DNA of 64,000 nucleotides from Paenibacillus sp. H1-7 (GCF_022354825.1 NZ_CP031168.1:1923501-1987500), one strand, 5' to 3'. Positions 42,579 through 51,993 are shown, numbered from the stretch's first letter. Translations and numbers: made by a program. The notes: generated by a model from the sequence alone, not told the origin.

Positions 42579-44090
42579 ATGAATTTCAACGGGATGACGG
42601 TTCGCGAAATGCTGCAGCTGCCGATTATGCGCGATGCGCTGCTGATCAGCGGGGAAAAAGGGCTGGACCGGATCGTCCGATATATCGATATTATGGAAGT
42701 GCCCGATATTCAAGGCTGGCTGCGGGAGGGCGAGATGATCCTGACGACCGGCTATTCGATGCGCCACGATCCTTCTTTGTTTCCAAAGCTGGTCGAGCAT
42801 CTGGCGCGAGTCGGGGCGGCCGGCGTAGCGGTCAAGCCGGAGCGGTTTATCGCAGGTATCCCTCAAGAGATGATCGACAAAGGCAACGAGTACGACATTC
42901 CCGTTATTCAACTGCCTGTAGGCATACCTTACATCGATATTACGCATTCCATTATGGAGCGGATATTGGACAAACAAGCCGTTATATTGAGAAGGTCGGA
43001 AGAAGTGTACAAGACGCTGACCAATCTGGTGCTGAACAATAGCGGTTTGCAGGTTGTGGCGGACAATGTCGCGGAGCTGCTGCAATCGCCGATTCGGGTG
43101 CTGGACAGGTCGGGAGAAGTGCTGATCAGCTCTCCGCGGGATGCAGTTAACGAGACGGCGGCACGCGAATTGCGATGGAACATTATCGTAGACAACCAGG
43201 TCGTCGGCGAGCTGGTCGTTGCGCGGGAGCGGCTGGATGAATTGGAGCTTGTATGTGTAGAACAGGCGAGGCTTGTATTTTCATTGGAAATTATGAGAAG
43301 GAAGATCGCTCACGATACGGAGACGAGACTGCGGGGAAGCTTTTTCGAGGAGCTGCTGATGGGACTGCCGCTTACCCTGCAGGAAATCGAGACTAGGGGC
43401 CGTCAGCTTGGGCTGCTGCCGGAATGGAGCTGGGAGATCGCGATGATTGAAGGGGAAGCGTCCCATCTGGAAGAGCAGGCTCCTTTTATGCAAAAATTAC
43501 AAGAGTTGATTTTGCAGCAATCCGGAAACCGGAAGACGCGTTCCCACGTAATAAGACAAGGAGAACGGATCATTCTGATTTTGTCCGATCACGGGACGAG
43601 CTCCAAGGACTGGACTTCCGTCTTGTCGCGCTTCGTGCGTTCCTGGAGCCAGATTCGTATCGGCTTTGGAACGGTAACCCCGTTAAAGGATATTCAGCGC
43701 AGCTGCGTCGAAGCGAAGAAAGCTCTTCTGATCGGTACGCGTTTGAACCGGGAACGGACGATTCATATATACAAAGAGCTGGAACTATTTAGTCTCTTGC
43801 TGGATTGCTCCGAATATGTTACCTTTGACTCTTTGGTCGACAGCCATATCGGGAAACTCACGGCCTACGATCAAGAGAACGGCACGGATCTCCTAACGAC
43901 GCTTTACTATTACTTGGAGTCCGGAGGAAGCCTTATCGAAACGGCCAACCGGCTCTATATTCATCGCAATTCCGTTAAATACCGAATGGACCGTATAAAG
44001 GAAATTGCGGATATTGATGTAGATAATATGCAAAAACGATTTACCTATTACTTTTGTACAACTTTCCATCTATTGAAAAACCAGGGGTGA
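42579..44090 (+). CDS. PucR-family transcriptional regulator
   Basis: 503 residues. The N-terminal PucR domain starts MTVREMLQLPIMRDALLISGEKGLDR and runs to VIQLPVGIPYIDI. The C-terminal PucR-type helix-turn-helix is LLTTLYYYLESGGSLIETANRLYIHRNSVKYRMDRIKEI, near 440-490. PucR proteins regulate purine, hydantoin or amino acid catabolism. As the first gene of a co-directional cluster of transport and catabolic genes, it is the likely activator. ATG 42579 is chosen because AGGTG lies 6-7 nt upstream. Confidence 0.94.
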   Translation: MNFNGMTVREMLQLPIMRDALLISGEKGLDRIVRYIDIMEVPDIQGWLREGEMILTTGYSMRHDPSLFPKLVEHLARVGAAGVAVKPERFIAGIPQEMIDKGNEYDIPVIQLPVGIPYIDITHSIMERILDKQAVILRRSEEVYKTLTNLVLNNSGLQVVADNVAELLQSPIRVLDRSGEVLISSPRDAVNETAARELRWNIIVDNQVVGELVVARERLDELELVCVEQARLVFSLEIMRRKIAHDTETRLRGSFFEELLMGLPLTLQEIETRGRQLGLLPEWSWEIAMIEGEASHLEEQAPFMQKLQELILQQSGNRKTRSHVIRQGERIILILSDHGTSSKDWTSVLSRFVRSWSQIRIGFGTVTPLKDIQRSCVEAKKALLIGTRLNRERTIHIYKELELFSLLLDCSEYVTFDSLVDSHIGKLTAYDQENGTDLLTTLYYYLESGGSLIETANRLYIHRNSVKYRMDRIKEIADIDVDNMQKRFTYYFCTTFHLLKNQG

Positions 44091-44092
44091 AA

Positions 44093-44133
44093 AATAAGGC
44101 CTATTGTGCTCTGAGCACAATAGGCCTTATTTA
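44093..44133 (+). terminator. Strong terminator after the PucR gene
   Basis: The near-perfect 19-bp stem AAATAAGGCCTATTGTGCT/AGCACAATAGGCCTTATTT is followed by ACTTTT. It separates the regulator from the downstream genes. Confidence 0.82.
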
Positions 44134-44233
44134 CTTTTGGTAAACGGGCACATTGTTGATCTCCATGTAACCCTTTACAATTTAAATACAGTCGATTTCA
44201 GATTATTGAAATATCGTAAAGGAGGGGAAACGA

Positions 44234-44902
44234 ATGATTGGTCTAATCCGAGTCTTCACGGCCGAAGATCCGAACATTATTGCGGAACATGGCAATATTG
44301 TTTCGAAATTGTATGGCATTCCCGTCATAAGCCGGTGTATCCCGGATCAGCCCAAAGGCATTTATGACGAGGAAACCGAAGCTATCGCCGTACCGAAAAT
44401 CGTTGAGCTGGGCAAAGCTATGGAACAAGAAGGCTGCAAAGTTCTGCTGATCAGCTGCGCTGCGGATCCCGGGTTGGAGCTGCTGCGCCGTAACGTTTCG
44501 ATTCCGGTTATAGGTGCCGGGAGCGCAGCAGCATTAATAGCGTTGGCTGCAGGGGAACGCGTCGGCGCCATGGGCATTACGGAGAGCATTCCGCCGGCAG
44601 TAGGCCGCGTTTTGGGCGATTTGTTAGTCGGATACATCCAGCCTGAAGGTGTAACGAACACGACCGACCTGCTCACAGAGTCAGGAAGGACGCAGGCGCT
44701 TGAGGCTGCCCGATCGTTGGTCTCTCAAGGCAGCAAGGCTATCGTCTTTGCATGTACGGGATTTTCCACCATCGGATTTGCCGATGTCCTTAGAAAAGAA
44801 CTGCAAGTACCGGTTATAGATGCGGTAGAAGCCGAGGGGCTGTTTGCCTCCAGCTTGTACAGATGGCAGAGTCCGGAATCTACAGATCTTTTGAGAGACT
44901 GA
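44234..44902 (+). CDS. Asp/Glu/hydantoin racemase-family protein
   Basis: 222 residues of the Asp/Glu racemase fold. The two cysteines expected to catalyse proton transfer are in LISCAADPGLELLRRNVSIPVIG and VFACTGFSTIG. The N-terminus MIGLIRVFTAEDPNIIAEHG resembles hydantoin racemase-like members. The substrate is unknown; context suggests a step in breakdown of a cyclic or amino-acid-like compound. AAAGGAGGGG precedes ATG. The next gene overlaps it by 40 bp. Confidence 0.85.
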   Translation: MIGLIRVFTAEDPNIIAEHGNIVSKLYGIPVISRCIPDQPKGIYDEETEAIAVPKIVELGKAMEQEGCKVLLISCAADPGLELLRRNVSIPVIGAGSAAALIALAAGERVGAMGITESIPPAVGRVLGDLLVGYIQPEGVTNTTDLLTESGRTQALEAARSLVSQGSKAIVFACTGFSTIGFADVLRKELQVPVIDAVEAEGLFASSLYRWQSPESTDLLRD

Positions 44903-45798
44903 TTTTGGCCAGATCTTATGTACTGCTAATCGTTTGTGTATTTATTTGGGCGTTGAATTATATTTCCAGACAAATTTTGCTGCGGGAGTTTTCTCCGTTA
45001 GTGCTATCGGCACTAAGCTTGGCTTTGGTATCGTGCATTTTCCTAGTGTGGGCGGTAGTCACCAAATCGCTTGTCAAAGTGAAGAGCAAGAAGGTGATCC
45101 TGCTTCTGCTAGGCTCCACCGCTGCCCTTATTGCGAACCAAATCTGTTTGTTCGAAGGCTTGAGATTTACAACGGCGACCAACGCATCGCTTATCTTCAC
45201 CCTGGCGCCGCTTATTACGGCAGGACTGTCGGCCGTGTTCTTAAAGGAGAGCATTACATGGCGTATGATAGCCGGCTGTCTCACAGCGATCGCCGGATTG
45301 TTCATGGCGCTGAACACACAAGGGTTTGCCCTTCATATCGGTGACTGGCTGTTGCTGGGAGCGACCTTTACGTTTTCCTGCAACCTGATATTTACCCGAT
45401 TTTTATCTCGGCATTTCTCGTCTTTTCTAATAACGGCCTACACGTTCACATTGAGCGCGATCTTCTTGGGCCCGTATGTCGGAGCGGTATCCGTCATCGA
45501 GTGGAACCAGTCTATCGGCCTGTGGAGTTTGCTTATCGTATCGGTCATCGTTGGGCAAGGATTGACGGGCGTCATGTGGAACAAAGGGATGGAAGCCGTA
45601 GGGGCAGCCAAAGCTTCTATCGTCCTCAACCTACAGCCGCTCATGACGCTGCTGCTTGAAGTACTGCTGTTCGGGCATGCTGTTTCTTTTCAGCAAATGT
45701 TTGGGATATCTCTGGTCATCTTAGGAGTTCTCTTCGGCACGTTACAGTTCGGGTCGTTCAAAAGACGAAAGACCATGGAACCGGCCCGAAAGAGTTGA
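44863..45798 (+). CDS. EamA-family (DMT) transporter
   Basis: 311 residues with ten membrane helices in two EamA repeats (LIVCVFIWALNYISRQILL onward; GDWLLLGATFTFSCNLIFTRFL onward). DMT proteins usually export metabolites or amino acids. The ATG at 44863 lies inside the end of the racemase gene; TTG 44905 is a possible start that would remove the overlap. It is coupled to the racemase gene. Confidence 0.88.
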   Translation: MAESGIYRSFERLILARSYVLLIVCVFIWALNYISRQILLREFSPLVLSALSLALVSCIFLVWAVVTKSLVKVKSKKVILLLLGSTAALIANQICLFEGLRFTTATNASLIFTLAPLITAGLSAVFLKESITWRMIAGCLTAIAGLFMALNTQGFALHIGDWLLLGATFTFSCNLIFTRFLSRHFSSFLITAYTFTLSAIFLGPYVGAVSVIEWNQSIGLWSLLIVSVIVGQGLTGVMWNKGMEAVGAAKASIVLNLQPLMTLLLEVLLFGHAVSFQQMFGISLVILGVLFGTLQFGSFKRRKTMEPARKS

Positions 45799-45869
45799 AC
45801 ATGAAAATTTATGGAATGGCAAATGATATATGGAGAGAATGATCTGCACACAATCAAGGGGGATTATCC

Positions 45870-47471
45870 ATGGACAACGAAAAGAAGCATCCAAGTATTT
45901 TTGAGCCATTTGCGCTCATTCTTAATATTGTTACCGCCGTTCTAGGCGCGATTATCGGCATGCAGATCGTCACCACGCTAGGTGTAACTCCCAATACGGC
46001 GATCATCGGCGCGTTGGTAGCAATGCTGATAGCGAGAATTCCTATAGCTATTTTTAAAAAGTATAAGTCCGTTCACCGTCAAAATCTCGTTCAAACGTCG
46101 ATTTCTTCGGCAACGTTCGGAGCGGCTAACAGCCTGCTCATTCCGATCGGGATTCCTTTTGCGATGGGAGCGCCGCATTTGGTCGTTCCGATGCTGATCG
46201 GTGCCGCTCTAGCGATGTTTGTCGATGCGGCTATTTTGTACAAGCTGTTCGACTCCAAGCTGTTTCCGGCAAAAGGGACGTGGGCTCCCGGTCTGGCTAC
46301 AGCCGAATCGATTCAAGCCGGCGATAAAGGCGGCAAACGGGCTGGACTGTTAGGTGTAGGTACGGTTGTCGGATTGATCGGCTCCTACTTCAATATTTCG
46401 ATGTCTGCGTTCGGGGTTGCTTTTATCGGGAACATTTGGGCATTAACGATGTTCGGTATCGGCTTGATGATCCGGCAATATTCGATGCCTTGGTTCAACG
46501 TCGACGTGAACAAGCTGTACATTGCACACGGCGTAATGATCGGCGCCGGCATTATCGCTCTGGTTCAAGCAGGGATGCTCGTGTTCAGCAAGCAAAAGAA
46601 AACAGGTGACAAGGCTGCCGCAACGGCGGAGCCGGAAGATGAAAGCAGCTACACCGTAACGGTTTCGACAGCGCGCCGCACGCTCGGTCTCGGCTTTGTC
46701 GCTTACTTGGTTATTGCCCTCATTATCGCGCTGGTCGGCGGTTTGATGACTCAAATGTCGATCGGCATGCTGATCGGATTCCTAGTTTTTGCAGCCTTCG
46801 CAGCGTTCGTCCATGAGCTTATCGTAGGGATTGCAGCGATGCATTCCGGCTGGTTCCCAGCCTTCGCCGTGGCTTTCATTACGCTGCTGTTCGGGATGAT
46901 GATCGGATTCCCGCCGCTTGCTCTTGCGATGCTGGCCGGCTTTAGTGCAGCTACGGGCCCCGCGTTCGCCGATATGGGCTACGACTTGAAGACAGGCTAC
47001 ATCTTGCGCGGCAACGGTGTGAATCGCGAGTACGAGCTGGAAGGCAGAAAGCATCAGTATATTACTGCGATGATCGCTTTCGGGGTGGCTTTGATCACCG
47101 TTATCTTCAGCTACAACGGATACTTTGCACAAAACCTGATTCCACCTATCGATAAAGTGTATGTTTCGACGATCCAAGCCGGAGCTTCTCCTGAGGTAGC
47201 GAAGCAGCTGCTTCTGTGGGCTATTCCAGGCGCCATCGTTCAGCTGATCGGCGGTCCTTCCCGCCAAATCGGGGTATTGTTCGCAACAGGCTTGCTGATT
47301 GCTACTCCGAACGCTTGTTGGGCTGTTCTTGTAGGTATTGCGATCCGGATTATCGTTCTGAAAGTAAAAGGTAAAGAAGCCGAAACTCCAATGACGATTT
47401 TGGCTGCCGGTTTTATTGCCGGAGATGCACTGTATAGCTTCTTTAATTCTGTATTCAAATTGAAAAAGTGA
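45870..47471 (+). CDS. OPT-family transporter
   Basis: 533 residues with about 14 hydrophobic segments. The OPT-type sequence HRQNLVQTSISSATFGAANSLLIPIGIPF is near residues 69-97, and GFPPLALAMLAGFSAATGPAFADMGYDLKTG lies in the second half. OPT proteins import small peptides or metal-chelate compounds. The PucR/racemase/DUF917 context points to import of the cluster's substrate. AAGGGGGA precedes ATG. Confidence 0.87.
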   Translation: MDNEKKHPSIFEPFALILNIVTAVLGAIIGMQIVTTLGVTPNTAIIGALVAMLIARIPIAIFKKYKSVHRQNLVQTSISSATFGAANSLLIPIGIPFAMGAPHLVVPMLIGAALAMFVDAAILYKLFDSKLFPAKGTWAPGLATAESIQAGDKGGKRAGLLGVGTVVGLIGSYFNISMSAFGVAFIGNIWALTMFGIGLMIRQYSMPWFNVDVNKLYIAHGVMIGAGIIALVQAGMLVFSKQKKTGDKAAATAEPEDESSYTVTVSTARRTLGLGFVAYLVIALIIALVGGLMTQMSIGMLIGFLVFAAFAAFVHELIVGIAAMHSGWFPAFAVAFITLLFGMMIGFPPLALAMLAGFSAATGPAFADMGYDLKTGYILRGNGVNREYELEGRKHQYITAMIAFGVALITVIFSYNGYFAQNLIPPIDKVYVSTIQAGASPEVAKQLLLWAIPGAIVQLIGGPSRQIGVLFATGLLIATPNACWAVLVGIAIRIIVLKVKGKEAETPMTILAAGFIAGDALYSFFNSVFKLKK

Positions 47472-47481
47472 GGCGACTTCC

Positions 47482-48543
47482 ATGGCTATCATGAAACTGG
47501 ATGAAAAAATGGTGGAGTACGCCGTATTTGGCGGCGCCGTATTAGGCGGAGGCGGCGGGGGCTGGATAGACGACGGCCTGCAGATCGGACGCCTTGCGCT
47601 CGAAATCGGTCAACCGAAGCTGTATACCATCGACGAGTTCGATGATGAGGATTTGTTCGTAACCGTATCGATGGTTGGTGCGCCGGCGGCGAAGGATCAA
47701 TTCGTTAAGCCGGTCCATTACGCGAAGGCACTGGAAATCTTGACGCAAAAAATCGGCAAGTCCGTCAAAGCCATTCATACGAATGAGAACGGTGCGGGAA
47801 CGACCGTCAACGGCTGGTTCCAGTCGGCGATTACCGGCATTCCGCTCGTGGATTTTGCTTGCAACGGCCGGGCGCATCCTACAGGCGCTATGGGCTCGAT
47901 GAATTTATCCGAGGTGGAAGGTTATATTTCCCACCAGGCCGGAGTCGGCGGCAAAGCCGACAATTATGTGGAGATGAGCATTTCCGGTTCGCTGGAAAAA
48001 GCAGCGTCCCTCATTCGCAAAGCTTCGATAGAAGCCGGCGGTCTCGTTGCGGTGGCCCGTAACCCGGTAACCCGTGCATACGCGAAGTCGAATGGAGCGG
48101 CTGGCGCTATCAGCCAAGCGATTGAAGTAGGGGAAGCGCTGCTCGCCCATAAAGGTGAAGCGGCTATCGCCTCGGTAGTGGCCAAGCTGGGCGGAACCGT
48201 CGTCACAACCGGGGAAGTAACCGACTTCCAGCTGGAGACGACCGGCGGGTTCGACGTAGGTACGGTCCGTATCAACAATGAGCATGAAATGACGTTCTGG
48301 AACGAATATATGACGATAGAGAAAGACGGCCAGCGGTTCGCGACGTTCCCTGACCTGATCATGACGCTGGACGCCAAGACGGCCAGACCTATCGTTACGG
48401 CAGCCATTCAAAAGGGCCAGCAGCTGGCGGTTATCGCCGTGCCGAAGGAGAAGCTGCTGCTCAGCACTACTATGAGCAACGAGAAGCTGTTGCAGCCAAT
48501 CGAGGACATCATTAAGAAATCGATCCTTTCTTATATCAAGTAA
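47482..48543 (+). CDS. DUF917 protein (S-methyl-thiohydantoin desulfurase family)
   Basis: 353 residues. The N-terminal glycine-rich stretch AVLGGGGGGWIDDG, then SMVGAPAAKDQFVKP, NGAGTTVNGW and FACNGRAHPTGAMGSM are hallmarks of DUF917 proteins. A characterised relative is a metal-dependent thiohydantoin desulfurase of the ergothioneine breakdown route; others are annotated as hydantoinase-like. It lies 10 bp after the transporter gene, and GAGGCG precedes ATG. The reaction here is unknown. Confidence 0.88.
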   Translation: MAIMKLDEKMVEYAVFGGAVLGGGGGGWIDDGLQIGRLALEIGQPKLYTIDEFDDEDLFVTVSMVGAPAAKDQFVKPVHYAKALEILTQKIGKSVKAIHTNENGAGTTVNGWFQSAITGIPLVDFACNGRAHPTGAMGSMNLSEVEGYISHQAGVGGKADNYVEMSISGSLEKAASLIRKASIEAGGLVAVARNPVTRAYAKSNGAAGAISQAIEVGEALLAHKGEAAIASVVAKLGGTVVTTGEVTDFQLETTGGFDVGTVRINNEHEMTFWNEYMTIEKDGQRFATFPDLIMTLDAKTARPIVTAAIQKGQQLAVIAVPKEKLLLSTTMSNEKLLQPIEDIIKKSILSYIK

Positions 48544-48593
48544 GCGGTACACGATATAGACAACTAGATAGAACCACATGGAGGGAAATCATC

Positions 48594-49529
48594 ATGACAT
48601 TGAAACAAACATTACTGGCGCTGGACGTTATGGACAGCGGTTATGCGAGCGGCGAGCAGGTTAAGCAATTATTCAAGGATTATTCCGATGTATCCGTAAC
48701 GGTAACGGTCGTGGAAGGGGAAAAAGGAAGCACGGACTTCATCAAAATCGTCATCCCCGGGACGAACGGGAAAAGCAAGGGCGGCGACGCGCCGACATTC
48801 GGTATTATCGGCCGTCTTGGCGGGATCGGCGCACGTCCGTCCCGTATCGGGCTCGTATCCGATGCCGACGGAGCGGTTGCGGCAGTAGCTTCAGCATTGA
48901 AGCTTGCGGAAATGCAGACGAGAGGCGACTCTTTGAAGGGGGATGTGATCATTACGACGCACATTTGTCCTGATGCTCCTACCCGCCCGCACGAGCCGGT
49001 AGACTTCATGGATTCCCCGGTCGATATTTTGACGATGAACAAGCACGAAATCGTACCCGAAATGGAAGCGATCCTGTCCATCGATACGACCAAAGGAAAC
49101 CGCGTTATCAATCATAAAGGGATTGCTATTTCTCCGACTGTCAAAGAAGGCTACATTTTGCGCGTAAGCGAAGACTTGCTGCGGATCATGGAAATGACGA
49201 CGGGACAAATTCCGGTCACCTTCCCGATTACGACACAAGACATTACGCCTTACGGCAACGATCTGTATCACATCAACTCCATCCTTCAGCCGGCTGTCGC
49301 GACGGATGCTCCGGTTGTCGGTGTAGCGGTTACTGCGCAATCGGTCGTTCCGGGCTGCGGTACGGGAGCAAGCCATGAAGTGGACATTGCTTCGGCGGCG
49401 CGCTTCGCGGTGGAAGTAGCCAAAGAAATGACTAACGGAACCTGCGAGTTTTACAACAAAGCGGAATTCGACCGCATCCTTAAGCTGTATGGATCCATGA
49501 AAGTGCTGCAAACGTTGGGGAACGAGTAA
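48594..49529 (+). CDS. DUF1177 protein
   Basis: 311 residues. The pattern is that of DUF1177: LLALDVMDSGYASGEQVKQL, GRLGGIGARPSRIGLVSDADGAV, DVIITTHICPDAPTRPHEPVDFMDSPV and VVPGCGTGASHEVDIASAARF. The histidine- and aspartate-rich blocks suggest a metal site, possibly an amidohydrolase or peptidase-like activity (inference). DUF1177 has no assigned function that I know. It is 50 bp downstream of the DUF917 gene. A terminator follows at 49576. Confidence 0.88.
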   Translation: MTLKQTLLALDVMDSGYASGEQVKQLFKDYSDVSVTVTVVEGEKGSTDFIKIVIPGTNGKSKGGDAPTFGIIGRLGGIGARPSRIGLVSDADGAVAAVASALKLAEMQTRGDSLKGDVIITTHICPDAPTRPHEPVDFMDSPVDILTMNKHEIVPEMEAILSIDTTKGNRVINHKGIAISPTVKEGYILRVSEDLLRIMEMTTGQIPVTFPITTQDITPYGNDLYHINSILQPAVATDAPVVGVAVTAQSVVPGCGTGASHEVDIASAARFAVEVAKEMTNGTCEFYNKAEFDRILKLYGSMKVLQTLGNE

Positions 49530-49575
49530 TTGCAATACCATTCTCATGATATAGGTCATAAGGCCAAAAGGAAGC

Positions 49576-49600
49576 AAGGGGGAGCTTAATCCCCTTTTTT
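49576..49600 (+). terminator. Intrinsic terminator between DUF1177 and aroM
   Basis: AAGGGG-GAGCTTAAT-CCCCTT followed by TTTT. Confidence 0.7.
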
Positions 49601-49732
49601 CCCGCATTGGGAGTTTTAAGATCGTTAACTTGATAAAGCATAGCGTATAGCGGGGATCGATTCTATTACGATTAAACCTGCCTGGCTTATGAAGCGAGTT
49701 TGCTGAAGCAATACTTTAGGGAGAGATGAACG

Positions 49733-50404
49733 ATGGAGAAGCTGGGGATGATTACGATCGGCCAAGCGCCGCGCACGGATGTGGCACCGATTATCGAGAA
49801 ATATTTGGACAACCGGGCGGAGCTCGTTCAGGTTGGCGTCCTGGACGGGATGACCAAGTCATATATCGAGCAAAATCTGCATCCGGAGGCAGGCGACTAT
49901 GTTCTCACTTCGCGCCTTACTACCGGAGATTCCGTCGTCATGTCGCGCGAAAAAATTCAACCGATTCTTCAAGCCAAGATCGATCAGCTGGAGCAAAGCG
50001 GCATCAAACAAATATTGCTGCTGTGTACAGGAGTGTTTCCAGGACTCAGCACGTCGACATCGTATTTGATTGAGCCGGATCACATCATCCCTCCAACCGT
50101 CAAAGCGATGGTCGGCGGCCGCCGGTTCGGAGTGATCGTGCCACTGGAGGAGCAAATGGAAAGTCTTCGGCCTAAGTATGAACCGGTAGGACTTGACCCG
50201 ATCTTCGCCGTAGCGTCGCCTTATCATAATAACGAAGCTAATTTTCATCAAGCGGCGATGGAGCTGAAGGATCAAGCCGATGTCATTTTGCTCGACTGTA
50301 TGGGGTATACGGAAGCATCCAGAGAGCTGGTTGCCCGTGCTTCCGGCTTGCCGGTTGTATTGTCCAATGCAATTATGGCAAAATTAGTATCGGAAATGAT
50401 CTAA
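49733..50404 (+). CDS. AroM-family protein
   Basis: 223 residues of the AroM family: MITIGQAPRTDVAPIIEKYL, VGVLDGMTKSYIEQ, LLLCTGVFPGL and ILLDCMGYT. In E. coli aroM sits with aroL but its activity is unknown; the fold is related to the Asp/Glu racemase superfamily, and the cysteines in LLLCTGVF and LLDCMGY could be the catalytic pair (inference). GGGAGAG precedes ATG. It is the seventh gene of the cluster. Confidence 0.92.
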   Translation: MEKLGMITIGQAPRTDVAPIIEKYLDNRAELVQVGVLDGMTKSYIEQNLHPEAGDYVLTSRLTTGDSVVMSREKIQPILQAKIDQLEQSGIKQILLLCTGVFPGLSTSTSYLIEPDHIIPPTVKAMVGGRRFGVIVPLEEQMESLRPKYEPVGLDPIFAVASPYHNNEANFHQAAMELKDQADVILLDCMGYTEASRELVARASGLPVVLSNAIMAKLVSEMI

Positions 50405-50423
50405 TACAAAGTTAGGATGAATA

Positions 50424-51374
50424 ATGATGAAAGAACGATTGACGGAAATTAGTAAAAACGTGCTGCAAAGCTGTCTCGGATTGAAAGCGGGAGAGACGTT
50501 CCTCGTAGTAACGGACGATGTGAAAAAAGAGCTTGCCGAGGCTTTGTACGAAGCCGGAAAGCAGCTTGGAGCAGAGTCCATGCTTGCGGTCATGAAGGAA
50601 AGAACGAAGTCGGGCGAGGAGCCCCCGGCTCCTATAGCGATCGCAATGGCCAACTCCAATGTCGTGGTGTGCATCACGAAGCATTCCTTGACGCACACGC
50701 AAGCACGTAAACAAGCGGCGGCCGCAGGCGCAAGGCTGGCAACGATGCCGGGAATTACCGAGGATATGTTCCTGGAAGGCGCTATATCGGCGGATTATGT
50801 GCAGGTAAAAGCATTGACGGAGAAAGTAACGGATATTTTGACCGAAGGTCAAAAAGTTCGGATCGAAAAGGACGGCTGCAGTCTGTCGTTTTCGATTGCA
50901 GGCCGTAACGGGGTGCCTAGCACTGGCATGTATCTGAATCCCGGTGAATCCGGCAATTTGCCGTCCGGTGAAGCTTACATAGCTCCTGTAGAAGGAGGAG
51001 CCGAAGGCCAGATCGTGATCGACGGCTCGGTAGCCGGAATAGGTAAGCTGCAATCTCCGCTGGTGATCACGGTCGAGAAAGGCCGCATTGTCTCCGCGGA
51101 AGGCGCCGACGCGGATCGGCTGCTGCAAATTCTCGGTGACGGTGACGGCCGGCAGCTGGGTGAATTCGGGATCGGCACCAACGATAAAGCCCGAATCACA
51201 GGCGTCGTGCTGGAGGATGAAAAGGTGTACGGCACGATCCACGTTGCCTTCGGCAGCAACAACACCTTCGGCGGAACGATCGCGGCCGGCGTCCATATCG
51301 ATGGCGTCGTGACCAAGCCGAACGTCTACATCGATGATAAGCTCATCATGGAGAGCGGACGTTTTGTACAGTAA
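50424..51374 (+). CDS. M29-like aminopeptidase (leucyl aminopeptidase family)
   Basis: 316 residues, shorter than classical M29 enzymes (about 410). It keeps NLPSGEAYIAPVEGGAEG, GRQLGEFGIGTN, GTIHVAFGSNNTFGG and VHIDGVV, which correspond to the two metal-binding Glu, His and Asp regions of thermophilic M29 aminopeptidases. It should remove N-terminal residues from peptides or act on a related amide. Start ATG 50424, with TTAGGA upstream. A terminator follows at 51382, closing the cluster. Confidence 0.85.
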   Translation: MMKERLTEISKNVLQSCLGLKAGETFLVVTDDVKKELAEALYEAGKQLGAESMLAVMKERTKSGEEPPAPIAIAMANSNVVVCITKHSLTHTQARKQAAAAGARLATMPGITEDMFLEGAISADYVQVKALTEKVTDILTEGQKVRIEKDGCSLSFSIAGRNGVPSTGMYLNPGESGNLPSGEAYIAPVEGGAEGQIVIDGSVAGIGKLQSPLVITVEKGRIVSAEGADADRLLQILGDGDGRQLGEFGIGTNDKARITGVVLEDEKVYGTIHVAFGSNNTFGGTIAAGVHIDGVVTKPNVYIDDKLIMESGRFVQ

Positions 51375-51381
51375 ATTGTGA

Positions 51382-51417
51382 AAGCTGGCGCTGCTGCTGC
51401 AGCCGCCGGCTTTTTTA
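51382..51417 (+). terminator. Terminator of the OPT-DUF917-AroM cluster
   Basis: AAGCTGGCG/CGCCGGCTT (one G-T pair) followed by TTTTT. Confidence 0.75.
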
Positions 51418-51575
51418 TTTGGGTTGAATTTCATAACGAGTAGCGCCGTCTATCAAATGACAAACTGGAGACAAAGCTCCAGGCTGTGGGGGCATCTTAG
51501 TGGGCGGCAGCATGCTTCCGGCTGGAAGATGGAAAAAGCGAGGGAGGGCGGTGTGTACACGACCAGTTGATGTGT

Positions 51576-51711
51576 TGTAACACGGAAAAACCGCGTTACA
51601 GGACGATCTGTTGAAAATCCGGCCAAGAGTTGTGTTGTAACACGGAAAAACCGCGTTACAGCAAGGACTGTGAGCAGATCGCACGTTGTAAGGCGGAAAA
51701 TCCGCTTTACA
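51576..51711. repeat. Three palindromic repeats (25 bp each)
   Basis: Copies at 51576-51600 and 51636-51660 are identical (TGTAACACGG-AAAAA-CCGCGTTACA); the third at 51687-51711 reads TGTAAGGCGGA-AAA-TCCGCTTTACA. All three fold into hairpins. The first two also share five flanking bases (TGTGT) just upstream. The surrounding 51375-51993 interval shows no convincing gene. Confidence 0.8.
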
Positions 51712-51993
51712 GGACACTGGTTCTTTGATCACCATTACTTGACCGTCCTCGTCCATCGATCGACCGTACCATATTTACCTACTGTTTCAACTCCAGCAGC
51801 CGCCGCATCCATGGATGACGGTGAAATCCGGCGTTGATTGCGCCCAAGAGTTACCAGCCGGAGTAAACCGCAAATCTGATCTCTCTTGCTGGTAAGCGTA
51901 CGAGGTTTTTTTACCACGATCATGCGATTCGCCCTCAATACGGCTGGGAAGGCGTGACGGCGGCCGCTCCGTTTATAATAACCCAAATTGCCA
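51712..51993. other. Intergenic region, no gene recognised
   Basis: An 83-codon minus-strand open frame (51735-51986) has no convincing binding site or family and is not called. A loose inverted repeat TTACCAGC (51855 region) / GCTGGTAA (51889 region) is present. Confidence 0.4.

Noticed and set aside
51576..51711. CRISPR array
   Set aside because: Only three palindromic units with uneven spacing, the third diverged, and no cas genes nearby.
51735..51986. 83-codon minus-strand open frame
   Set aside because: No binding site, no recognisable family and no similarity to transposases that I can see.
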